The position numbers were made by a program, and so were the translations under genes. Below are positions 13,901 to 23,430 of a stretch of DNA of 64,000 bases, piece after piece (positions within the stretch are counted from its first letter, which is position 1; each line of letters opens with the position of its first letter). The stretch comes from Ascaris suum (Eukaryota; Nematoda; Chromadorea; Rhabditida; Ascarididae): positions 9,100,520 through 9,164,519 of the forward strand of contig CM024176.1 of NCBI GenBank assembly GCA_013433145.1, read 5' to 3'. The notes beneath the pieces are model-generated. The model did not search any database. It was not told the DNA's origin and worked only from the letters and a program-made list of their open reading frames with translations.

Positions 13901-14520
13901 AAAAAACGCTATGCAAACGTCAAGTATACATAGCAATTTTTTTATGGCTTTTAAAGCAATTTGTGAACTTAGTGACGAATTAAAATTCCATGGAAATAGG
14001 AAATGAATGATGAAAAACGTGACAATATTTAAAACGTCATCATTTTCTAATAAATCGGAGTCTGCTTCTAAGCTAATAATATCGTTCGATTAATTAAGCT
14101 AACGATACCACTTGCATTTTCCTCATATTAAATGGCAATGCTAAATGTGTTATAATCTGATCATTATAAATGATAGGCGGCAAACAATTAAATACGTTTC
14201 AATGTTGAATAATATTTTATAATCAAATATTGGAAAAAAAGCAATTACAAAAGCATGAATGCATCAAAAAATAATAATAATTGTAGAGTGCGTTTTTTAT
14301 CCGTTTACCTTTTGATGAAAGCTAATATCGTCCAAATTAAGAAGACATCGAAACTTAATTGTAATGTAACAACCTACCATATGGGTACGATCATGCCATC
14401 GATACAGTTCCGAGTCGCGTCCGCAGCCGAGCAATTAGTACCCGCCTCACTCAGTTGGCATAAAGCGCATAAGACGGCGAATAGAGTGCTAAGCCGTATC
14501 GGGCACACAATGCCACCCAT
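1908..14520 (-). CDS. Na+/Ca2+ exchanger (NCX/SLC8 family), 5' part of the gene, nine exons
   Basis: Plasma-membrane antiporter that extrudes Ca2+ in exchange for Na+. Exons on the minus strand: 14520-14378, 13338-13204, 11989-11886, 8964-8927, 7091-6928, 6546-6402, 6103-6005, 5623-5358 and 1992-1908. Every junction is GT-AG and phases match throughout, giving exactly 393 codons with no stop. Residues 1-26 look like a signal peptide. Membrane segments lie near 63-80, about 122-140, 155-175, 197-210 and 222-240. The alpha-1 repeat carries GSSAPE (128-133) and AGDLGPNTIVGSAAFN (148-163). A basic stretch RRFLPHRYRRTSR (244-256) opens the cytosolic loop, and SRAFYRVQATRRLIGGGDI lies near its end (about 359-377). 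These are NCX family hallmarks; seen in sequence, family known. Missing from the window: both Calx-beta domains, the alpha-2 repeat and the stop. Which of the several nematode NCX paralogues this is cannot be told. Confidence 0.95.
1993..5357 (-). other. NCX intron 8 (3.4 kb)
   Basis: Largest intron in the window. AT-rich, with many A or T runs of 8-12, most densely between 2540 and 3070. No conserved exon, transposon domain or structured RNA gene was recognised in it. Confidence 0.8.
5358..5623 (-). CDS. NCX exon 8: intracellular loop
   Basis: Codes for 88 codons (277-364) plus two bases of R365. Contains TKDDNSQMLWKLPYEFFQ, then a helical charged stretch and NPNIDPVELQKQAEYEMISR, ending GPKSRAFYR. 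The last part matches the P...I..L...A.Y......KSRAFYR segment that precedes Calx-beta 1 in animal NCX. The acceptor ATAATCAG fits phase 0 from exon 7. The reading frame runs on past the donor without conserved sequence, so the conserved GTTAGT at 5357 is taken as the exon end. Confidence 0.92.
6005..6103 (-). CDS. NCX exon 7: basic segment at the start of the regulatory loop
   Basis: Codes for 33 residues (244-276). The basic block RRFLPHRYRRTSRC sits where vertebrate NCX carries the auto-inhibitory XIP segment (YKYVYKRYRAGK type). The acidic ASEGEEMKMLEGNG follows. Assignment to the XIP position rests on position and charge, not close identity. Donor is the uncommon GTAAAC. The exon sits between introns of 298 and 381 bp. 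Confidence 0.9.
6402..6546 (-). CDS. NCX exon 6: last two helices of the first membrane half
   Basis: Codes for residues 196-243. SLFAYIWMYLILSVFSPG then IIEIWEGVLTFLFFPITV correspond to the two helices before the large cytosolic loop (family form: SPG.VE.WEG.LT..FFP). It ends ...DIKIIQ in phase 0. Acceptor TTTTTCAG; donor GTAAGT. Confidence 0.96.
6928..7091 (-). CDS. NCX exon 5: second half of the alpha-1 repeat and the next helix
   Basis: Codes for residues 141-194 plus two bases of W195. VIGKGFEAGDLGPNTIVG and SAAFNLFMIIAICVMAVP match the GDLGP..IVGSAAFN block of NCX, followed by the cytosolic link EIRRQKHLDVF. Acceptor GATTACAG; donor GTAAGT. Confidence 0.96.
7092..8926 (-). other. NCX intron 4 (1.8 kb)
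   Basis: Separates the catalytic micro-exon from the rest of the alpha-1 repeat. A stretch near 7232-7310 on the gene strand is open and ends in GTAAG, but does not fit the phases or the conserved protein. The two flanking exons join perfectly without it. Confidence 0.75.
8927..8964 (-). CDS. NCX exon 4: 38-nt micro-exon with the alpha-1 catalytic motif
   Basis: Only 38 nt: the last two bases of G128 plus SSAPEILLSIIE (129-140). Known NCX biology places ion-coordinating Ser and Glu residues in this motif (S130 and E133 here). Both flanking splice sites are clear (TTTACAG acceptor, GTAAGT donor), and phases fit exon 3 (phase 1) and exon 5 (phase 0). Without this exon the frame would be lost. 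Confidence 0.93.
8965..11885 (-). other. NCX intron 3 (2.9 kb)
   Basis: No conserved exon seen. A 16-mer, TTAGTGCAATTTAAGT, occurs at 10182-10197 and again at 10416-10431, indicating a local duplication. The rest is ordinary AT-rich intron. Confidence 0.75.
11886..11989 (-). CDS. NCX exon 3: cytosolic link and start of the alpha-1 repeat
   Basis: Codes for residues 94-127 plus one base of G128. It contains the basic linker QERTVHIKRPG and then VRIWNDTVSNLTLMAL, which in NCX proteins leads straight into the alpha-1 ion-binding motif. It is split from the following SSAPE motif by intron 3 (2.9 kb). Acceptor ATTTGCAG; donor GTACGT. Confidence 0.95.
11990..13203 (-). other. NCX intron 2 (1.2 kb)
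   Basis: Defined by the exon 2 donor and exon 3 acceptor. A 110-codon open frame on the opposite strand (12390-12722) starts with a hydrophobic stretch but resembles no family I know, so it is treated as chance. Confidence 0.75.
13204..13338 (-). CDS. NCX exon 2: first transmembrane segment after the leader
   Basis: Codes for residues 49-92, with split codons at both ends. GDRMFRGVLFFLIIAY followed by FLGVSIVADRFMSSIEVITS is the strongly conserved first hydrophobic block of NCX proteins and the DRFM..IE.I motif at its cytosolic end. Acceptor CTTACAG; donor GTTTGA, the least typical donor in the gene. Confidence 0.95.
13339..14377 (-). other. NCX intron 1 (1.0 kb)
   Basis: Defined by the exon 1 donor GTAGGT and the exon 2 acceptor CTTACAG. 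AT-rich, with no internal feature recognised. Confidence 0.8.
14378..14520 (-). CDS. NCX exon 1: start codon, signal peptide, extracellular N-terminus
   Basis: Codes for residues 1-47 plus two bases of W48. The ATG at 14520 is chosen because an in-frame TGA lies five codons upstream (14535-14533), because a hydrophobic leader follows (LSTLFAVLCALCQL, residues 10-23), and because the exon ends in the family motif CIDGMIVPIW (compare C-x-x-G-V-x-L-P-I-W in animal NCX). Cleavage after A26 is my inference. Two cysteines, C30 and C39, flank a short extracellular segment. The donor is GTAGGT. Confidence 0.93.
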
Positions 14521-14834
14521 TGCGCAACGCAATCAAAATAATTCCTTACTTCGGGCAACAGCAAAAGCTCTGCTGCTTTTTCGCTTCCCGCGCCTCCTGA
14601 CGGTTTGTTCGTTCACCTACCCACACCTCTAGAATGTAATGCGATAGTGCTTGTGATCGAACTAATTCGCATGAAAACGGAAATGTTGAACACGCGTGTA
14701 GCTAATGTAACTCGTAATAGTCACCGCAATGCTTTCACTGAATTTGAAATATGCCAGAACATCCGACAGGTAAGGTAAATCTTTCCCAGCGTTTATATAA
14801 TGGCAGCAGAATGCCAATCAACATCATAACCATC

Positions 14835-14879
14835 CCGTTTTTTCCTTCTCATTCTCCCGCTCCCCTCCTCCTCCTCCTC
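14835..14879. promoter_or_regulatory. Pyrimidine tract ending in (CTC)5, upstream of NCX
   Basis: A nearly uninterrupted pyrimidine run on the plus strand, GA-rich on the gene strand, lies about 315-360 bp upstream of the NCX start codon. It ends in five CTC repeats (14865-14879). Purine-rich blocks are common in promoter or 5' leader regions, but I see no definite TATA box or transcription start, so a promoter role is inference only. Confidence 0.25.
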
Positions 14880-17251
14880 GGTAACTATATTCATATCTTT
14901 TCTGACGATTCATCATCTCTGAAAGATGGAACCGCTTGCACAGTTGAAGAAAACATGAAAACTTCCTGTTTAAATGACAGATTCAGATAAGCTAAAATTC
15001 ATAAATCGGTCGTTTACATAATTATTCGTAAGCCAGGTAAGATTTCATTAAGGTAAGGTAAAGGTTAGGTGAAAAATCAACGACACAAATGCCATTAACA
15101 CTAAGCACATCATAACCTTATTGAAAGAAAATTAAAAGAGACATATTCACTATTTCTCTATCGAGCAAGCATAGCGTATTTCAAATTCAACACTCTTTCA
15201 CACAGTAAATTTCAAAAATTGCCTACGAATATCGTTTAAATCAAAAGTCGAATCAATAGACGGCAGTGCACTTCATATGAACAATACGACTGCGGAGTGA
15301 ACTTGCTAGATTATTGCATAAAAAGAAAACTGCAATTTATTGGTTGCGTCGAATAGAATGCGATGAAATTTTTACGTCACGTATATGAAAAACATAAATG
15401 ATTGACAACGATCAAAAGAAAATGACTATAGCTCTAAGAGTGAACAATAAAAGTTTCATATTATATTGCAATTTCAATTTCAATGATATATGGACAAAAA
15501 ACTTTATGAAAATATATTAATAATAATAATAAATATAGTGAGAATTTTCGACACTAATTTTGGGAAAAAAAAACTCTTTTATCATTTTTCACTTTAAAAA
15601 AAAATTCAAATTTTCAAATATATTGAGATAATTTTTGAATCATTAAAGGATACAGTTGAAAATTTTAGCAAAATGAGTCAAATTAGAACTTGGAGCAACT
15701 TCAATAAACTTTTTTAACCTAAGTGAGAACTTGATTTGAATAGAAAAATTCATACGCTTCATATGAGAGATTTCCACTCATTATTTATCACCTCTAATAT
15801 GCAATTTCAAGTTTAGACGATTTCTCATTCCTATATTTGTCGAAGAAAATTGATAATGAAATATGCTGAGTATTAATCGCTCGCCGTCTAATGAGATTAT
15901 ATCGTCATTAAGCATTAATCTGGCTGCAAATATTCAAATGAAAAACAATTTCAAATTATCGAATAATTATTATTGATGATATTCTTTGAAAATAAGTGAT
16001 TAATCGGTGACATTGAGGTGTTTTTTAAAAATTCAGTTGCTGTTTAAGAAGTTATCAAAACAGAATTTCTCTTTAAAAGAAATGAAACATAACCGTCATA
16101 AATAAACGCACATCGTTGATAAAGTTACATAGACAATTCTCAAAGCAAAAATGTCGATTTTTTTTTCTGTTCTTAGATTTTTTTTTTCCAGGACGTGTGG
16201 AAAGGAGAGAAAACAAAAGACAACGTTTAAATAATTTAAATCGCAGCTTGAGGCGAAAAAATTTTGCATATTTGTGTTATGTAAATTGGTTCGAAATAAA
16301 TGCAAAATTAGCAAACGTTTTAGAACATTAATAGACTTAATAGGAAATTCTTTAAAAGTCGAGTAATATGCGTAATAAAATAAGTAGACGATTGATGGAA
16401 ATTTCCGGAGAAAAAACCCCTTTTTTTTTGTTCGTTTTGTCTTGAGGAAAATTTTCAGAGAAAAGAATTTCAGCTCATTTATTTCTCTTTCTTAATGCTT
16501 TTCATTAATCATAAATTAATTCGACGAAAATTCTTCTCTCTCTATGAAAGTGTAAAATTTCATTGAATAAATAAAAAGTGTAAATATAATTTGCTTCAAA
16601 AAATTTAATAAATGAAAGAAATAGAAGCGAAAACGATATAATTTAATATCGTTAGGAATAATGTGAGGCAAAATTGTGCAATAATTCAGCTTCAATAATC
16701 GAAGAATAAATTTTAATTAAATTAAAAGCGAAAAATTTGAACATAAAATTGAAATCTAAGTTTTTTTTTCTATATGCAAGAATATTTACTTTTACACTCA
16801 AAAACGATACATCATAGTTGATAATATGAATATGTAATTTCTGAGATGGGAAACGGTCCCAATTAATAAGCACTCAAGTGTTGAAATTTTGCTCCAAGTA
16901 GAGGATTACACCCGTTCAGATACGCTCAACATTTACGAAAAGAAAATGTTCGTTGTTAGAGCGAAAATAAACCACTATCATTTATTAATGGTTCATCCAC
17001 ACATCGAATCACTCGCTAATCGCCTTCTTATTTCGTGAGAGTGGAGCAATATAATGCGTAATGTAGTTAGTTGTATGACAAAGCGACGTATTTATTAACA
17101 TTGAAATCGATCACGCAAGAAATTAGATACGACTCAACAAGGACGATGAAAGGACAAATTCGAAATTTTTCTTTTATAGACAACAAAATTCATAGTTAGT
17201 TGCGAGCGAAGCAACATAATCACTACCCTCGGATCACTGCATCAGGCGGAA

Positions 17252-17265
17252 GGGGGGGGGGGGGG
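17252..17265. repeat. Poly-G tract, 14 nt
   Basis: Uninterrupted run of 14 G on the plus strand. Length may vary between reads or individuals. Confidence 0.95.
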
Positions 17266-17436
17266 ACGAGGCTTGTGGAAGCAGAGTGAAAGGAACAGAG
17301 ATAGAAGGCGACTAGAATTGTTGAAACTGGGATCAAGCTCGAATCTTACGTCCAGCGATCACATATACGTCAAGATTCAACTACAGAAGTCTATATGACC
17401 CGCAGATTCTACTAAGTATTACTTCAAATGCCGTCC

Positions 17437-17488
17437 ATTGAAGGCTTTTCTTGATCTCTTTCCATATGAAATATTGAAGGCTTTTCTT
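17437..17488. repeat. 16-mer direct repeat, 36-bp spacing
   Basis: ATTGAAGGCTTTTCTT occurs at 17437-17452 and at 17473-17488. A local duplication of unknown role. Confidence 0.8.
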
Positions 17489-18151
17489 TCAAAGGCAAAC
17501 GATCAACATATGAGCTGGAGATTTTTCTGTCCTAAATAAAAGTTTACGTTTTAATTTCGAACCTACATCATGAACAGCATTACTAAAGTACAAGATAGAA
17601 TTGTTCAGTTGGTCGATTGATTCCTATCGAAAAGCAACGAATGTACTTTCAACGATCAGAAGATTGATTACAGGAAAATTTGAAGCATCGAGCACTATTG
17701 AGTGGTGAATCGTTATTGAGTTGAAACTGATATAAATAATCACTTTAAGTCTAGAGAAGATGAGCGTAGCCTCATTCTTCAGATAAGTGTAAGCGAAACC
17801 AATGAAACAATATAACCAAGTAGGCATTTTTTTCAAACAACATGTGGACAATTCTCTAGTGTATGTTCACAGCTCAAAGAAGCCACCTGCGATCTGAAAC
17901 GAAAAAAATCGATTCTTAAAGGTAGATATCGTAAATTGACCGTCAAATTTTTTTCCACGGAACATATCATATTTTGATTGTAACTCGTAGAATGTTTATT
18001 ATGGTAATGATTATCTCTCGTAGATGTTCATATCAATCTACTATCAGAGTTAAAGAATTTTGTTGTTGGGGATGGAGTGGGGTGATGGGGGGTGCGAGGA
18101 AGGAGTAGGAAAGGTAAGGAGAGAGTGTGAATTTGTAACACGTGCAAAAGA

Positions 18152-18208
18152 GACAAATAAATATAGAGAGGCTGAAAATGGTGCAAATAAATGTGGAGAG
18201 GTTGAGCG
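18152..18208. repeat. Degenerate two-copy tandem repeat, about 30 bp
   Basis: Two consecutive units share ACAAATAAATATAGAGAGGCTGA-like sequence (second copy GCAAATAAATGTGGAGAGGTTGA). Imperfect, so an old duplication. Confidence 0.7.
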
Positions 18209-20984
18209 CTTAACTTAACCCAATATGTGAATCACAGACGAATGCAACAATTGAGCTCCAAATATCTGTGTAGAACTATCTGCGAAGAAAAGATCATTAC
18301 CAGTAATAGTATAACTAAGATATTACCAGTAATACTACAATTAATGTATAGAAATATACTATCGAAACGCTGACAACAGTTCTAACTTTCTTCGTCTAAA
18401 GTGAAATTTACAGATTTATTGCTAGTAGGCGGATTCCATTTTACTAAGCGACTCTAGGGGCTTATTTCAGTAATCACAGAGAAAGTTTACAGATCATAAT
18501 CTGACTTATTCGACAATAATACACGAAGAACTTTCCCTTTAAGAAACTCGGGGCAGATTTTCAATATATTTTCGAGAAATTTCCGCACAATATATTCGCT
18601 TCCCATGAAAATTGTCTCAAAGCATATCGCATCGATTTCGGCAATTTCAAAATTATGGATATGAGGATCAATCGTACTTTTGCGATCTGAATGTTTTAAG
18701 TAAAACGAGGGAATGCTATTCAAAGCACCATCATGGTTTATATTCCTCTAGTATAGTCATATTAAACGTGCCAAATCCAAAAATTTCTTGCACGACATTT
18801 ACGGAGCAGAGAGCTCGATGATGGATGGGTCACTCGATCCTATTAAAAGCTAACGAAATGAAAGCACCTCTAAGCTGCGAATAAGATGATGGCAAACGGC
18901 TTAGAAAGACGTCTGTTGGATGCTGCTTGATCCTGTCTGGAATCTTCGAGAGGCGCCGATCCATGCTAAGGATTAGCCAACTGTGCAGACATTTAGCACT
19001 GCGGCGTTGTACATTTTTTTAGCTCCTCCCCCTTTGCTATTTGCTTAGCACTTCCAAGCATTCTCCACAACGCTTGTGTGCACTGTTGGTAAACATGCGC
19101 ATCTTGTCCGTGCAGAATAACGAAATTTCTGACAAGCTTATCGTAGAGCTTTCAATAAAAAAATCATTGTCGAAATAGCAGAGGAATTTAGAGCAAGTTA
19201 TATTGAGTAGAAAGTCCTACCGACAGGAAAAATGTTCCTGATGAGGACGTTGATGCGGTCGTGACATTCTCTTATCTCAAAAAACTTCTAAGAGATGCGG
19301 CAGCAGAATATGATATTCAAAAAGTCGTCGAAGGAGCCATGTTTTCTCTTCCTGTGGTAAAATGCGAGAGTAATTTTTAAAGGCGAGAAAGATGAACTTA
19401 CTGCGAAGATGAATATTTTTCTTCTGCAATTTCTGCAGAAGTGGTTCCTGGCTTATCGACATAGCATGGCTTCCATTCTTAGTTATGCGGTTTACAATTC
19501 AATTACGCGATTTTCATAAGTTAATCCCTTGGAGCGCTCCAAAACTTCGCTTCTTATCGCATCGTTCCTTTCTGATGCCTTTTTAATTTCATAGTTTCCA
19601 GGTCTTCAAAATTCAGAAAAATCGGAGTAATTTCAAAACCTGGGAACTTGTTTTCAGAAGAAATTTCAGGATAATCCATGATCACAAAATAAAACGCCTT
19701 ATTAAAAGTTCTACGACAACTCCCTTTGCCGAACCATTTCAGTGACGCGATGAAAGTAATAGAAATTATAAAACATCTGCTGCAGCTATCTGTTGGCAGT
19801 ATAATTACAATGAAACAAAGCTGAATAGCAACAAATTCGTTGAGCATTCTGTTGGATTGTTTTGAAGTGACTTTGATGAATTACTACATGATGATGCCTC
19901 AAAACACCAAAAACCAACGTCAAGCAACTTGCCGTGATCAAGTGATTTTAAGAGAATTGTATATTATTATCGATTTAACACATAGCGAAGATTCAGAGAT
20001 ATCATCCTTTCATACTTAAACTTGATGAACTCGATAAACTCTTGAATTCTATTAAGTAATCCCCTAACCGCCCTCTTGCTAAAGAATAAAGAGAGAGATA
20101 TTAGATTGCGAGATTGAACAGTGTCAGATTTTTCGAAATATCGTTATGCGCAATAGTGATTTCACTTAATAAATAAAGTGGAATGAAATAAAAAACAGCA
20201 CAAAGCATGATTTCATATGATTTGTTCATTTTTTCAGTATGGAACACTTAATGATGCTCTTTGTATAGCATTCAATTTGAATATTCAACAAAGAGGCGTA
20301 TTTTTGAAAAGATGACGAGTAAATGCGTCAGCATCACTACCATCAAATATGCAAATTTCTGCAATTTGTTCAACTATTCGTTCGTTTGCAATAATATCCG
20401 AGAAAAATAGTGGTGCAATGTCGATGCGATTCCATATAATCTATCACAAAATTCTGAGGATTTTTTCTATTTTGTTTGGCGAATATTTTGCAACATAAGG
20501 TCGATACAATTCACTTAGTGGATCTATAGTGAATTTCTATTTTTGCATAATTTCATTCTCGCATATTCATTACTCAAACTCATTTCATTTTCAGCGAAAA
20601 GAAAACCGGATTAATTACTCTCGAAACTGTGGAAATTCTGAGCCATCTAGTATTGAAGTGCATCAAAGAGGCTACGGGAAACAAAAAAAATCTGGATAAA
20701 TGCAAACGCAGTCAAAAGTTGGGAACAATAGGCGGCATGAAAAAACTGATGAAATTATTCAGTGTGCCAATTTTTCTATTTTTAAAAGCTTGCTCTATCT
20801 CCTGTCAGTAGTTGAGGTAACCAACTGCCGCTTTCTTCCTCCTTGTATTTCTTCCGTCCTTTGTTATTTTACTTTGTCCTTCATCTCACCATTCTTTCTT
20901 CTCTATCTTTTTCTACTTAAATGAGTTCCCATCGCTGAATTCCGACTTCATCTGTTACGAACTGACGGCTACATGGTGCACTAT

Positions 20985-21185
20985 GGCCACGCCCTATCCG
21001 TGTATATGTGTATGCGCGTCTGTGTGTCGGTCCAGATGTGCGTGCGTTTATGTCTGTGTGTCTGGTCTGTGTCACTGACCGTGCATGTGAACATCGCATG
21101 CGCATGCATGTATCATACTCTGCGTACAGGTATATGTATGTGTCTAAAAGTATACGTGTGCATACGCACTTGCGCGTTTGTGCTA
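20985..21185. repeat. Degenerate TG-rich alternating purine/pyrimidine block
   Basis: About 200 bp dominated by TGTG, GCGC, CATG and TATG steps, including GCATGCGCATGCATG near 21100. It resembles an eroded (TG)n microsatellite. Both strands stay open for 60-90 codons here because of this composition, and those frames are not genes. Confidence 0.75.
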
Positions 21186-21402
21186 AAATTCTTGACATTT
21201 AGTGGTGTTTAAGAATTTGCGAAGGCGCATTGTGCAAGATGTTGCGATTGTTCATTAGTGTTGTTTATCGGCTTTGAAGTACTGCTTACCGAAATTTACG
21301 CATGGATTTTCGAATCAGCTGTGATGGCATTGGAAGGACGGAGCCAAAAACTTGCAGAAGTAGTCGCAGGACGCAGGCTGTACCTGTAATTTCTTAATTC
21401 GA

Positions 21403-21557
<155 letters not shown>

Positions 21558-23400
21558 CATAGATGAACATATTTACGTTTATCCATTATGCATGTCGATG
21601 TATATGGAAGCACGTATTATCAAGAAGGCAACTTGTGAAAGGAATTAAGAGGTGATACACTACGAAGACCCAAACGTAAACCTCAGAAGAATAGTGACGT
21701 GCGCCAGTAAAGTGATTTTTGAGAATAAATGAAGAAAAAGGCGCAAATATTTTGAAGATCAGCGCTTTCGTTTTTTCGCCTCTCACATATCAAATAAGTG
21801 ATCGAAAGCCAGCCCTTCAGATGGCGCGGAATCCTACCGATCGCATAGCTTTATAGACGTGACGAAAAGTGATGTGAGTATTCTTGAAAACGAACCTAGG
21901 AATCCAAAGAATTCGTTATCAGGAATTTTCAGTATAGCGGAGCGAAATCCTCGGAAAGTGTTTTGCTATGGATCAGTAAAGGACCGATAGAATGAACAGC
22001 GTATGCATCGCATTTCATCTACCTGACGATTTTTCTTTAGCGCTTAATTATGGGCGCGTTAGTGTCAGATTATAGAGCACTGAGTATTAGGTAGTGATAA
22101 TAAGCGACCTGCAGAGTTTCAATCGGAAACTGGAGGTTCGGTGGTTTTTATCGACAGAAATACGATTTCCGCTTTGTCGGCTATAAAGAAAACTAGTGTT
22201 TTCATTGAATTAGGTTGCTCGGGAACTACTGAATCGAAACGCAGTTCAGTTGAAACAGAACTCCAGTTTCATCGGAATACATCCGATTAGTAAGCAATAT
22301 TTATCATTGTGTCAAATTCGGATTTTTCACCGAATAGTCAGGCCAAATATCTGTATGCCAAATTTCTTTGCCGTACCAATACGACTAGCGCCCAGGCTTT
22401 GGGCTTTGCTGCATGTCGAAATTTACGAACATCGCCTGGAAACAAATAGTGGATTCGTGGAAGTTGATGTGATTTGCTGAGGTGTGAGTCAGTGCAGTCC
22501 ATAAAAGGTACATACTCGAGAGGAGGGCAGGGAGAAGGTAATGTGATGGGCGGAAAAATGTTGGTTATTAGCAACGTCTCTGAACTACGAAGCAGTTCGC
22601 GCTATCTAGATAATGCGGCGCAAAATCTTTTCCAGTCTTGCAGATCTATCCCAAGTTTTTGCTAGCCGTTTATTCTTTAGCTCTGCCCGGAAGACAACGT
22701 TTATTCTCATGGCCTATCTAAAAAGCAAATTGCATTCTTAGGTGGTAGCTTTTTTCGATTGAAATTGCATGAGATTGATTGTTTTTTCGTTTCGCAAACA
22801 CCGTTTCATTTCATCGCACTTTTGAACGGTTATTAGTGCTCTTCGCAAGATCATATATTCAGCTTCTGCTATCGCCATTTTGTGATAGATGCATTTAACG
22901 TATTTCTTCTGTTCTTAAGCTCCCCATCCCCCTCGCCCACATGTTTCCTCGCATATTCGCGTTTTATGACTGCCAAAGTGGTTTCGAAGCTGACCATTTA
23001 GGCATGTTTGTAGACGCCATTCTTGAGTTAGCTCACGCTTAAAGTTTTTTCCTCATTGATGTGGTGAAATTTCTGTTGCGGAGGTAAAATTGTTGCGGAT
23101 TCATAGGATACAACAAGGAGAGATTTCGAGAGTGGGAACGATGCGCAAGGAGAATAGCGTTCATGTCATTACAAAATAGACCTCGAAATTGCATAAAGCG
23201 CACAACATCTCAGCCACACTAGAGGAAGTGCAACGGCGAGGAGTAAAATGCAGTGTTAGTTCGAGTTTTGACAAGCGCATGTTCGGTGATCATATGGTTG
23301 CGTTCGTTAAAACAAGATAGCGCATTTTCGTATAAAAGGATGTGCATATCACCATTCACGAACTGTAGTGAATTTCATTGGGCTGCTCGTGGTCAATCAG

Positions 23401-23430
23401 CGAATGAGGCTTTCAACGTCGCCTCATTCG
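23401..23430. repeat. Perfect inverted repeat: 10-bp stem, 10-nt loop
   Basis: CGAATGAGGC and its exact reverse complement GCCTCATTCG flank TTTCAACGTC. GC-richer than its surroundings. Role unknown. Confidence 0.85.

Larger units (their letters stand above)
14880..20590. other. Gene-poor AT-rich stretch
   Basis: No recognisable coding domain on either strand. It holds a 14-nt poly-G tract (17252-17265), a 16-mer direct repeat (17437/17473), a two-copy tandem repeat (18152-18208) and a slightly GC-richer patch at about 18800-19100. Probably intergenic, or distal regulatory or 5' sequence of NCX. Confidence 0.6.

Noticed and set aside
20917..21212. Open frames of 60-93 codons on both strands in the TG-rich block
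   Set aside because: Caused by skewed repeat composition; three frames on two strands are open at once.
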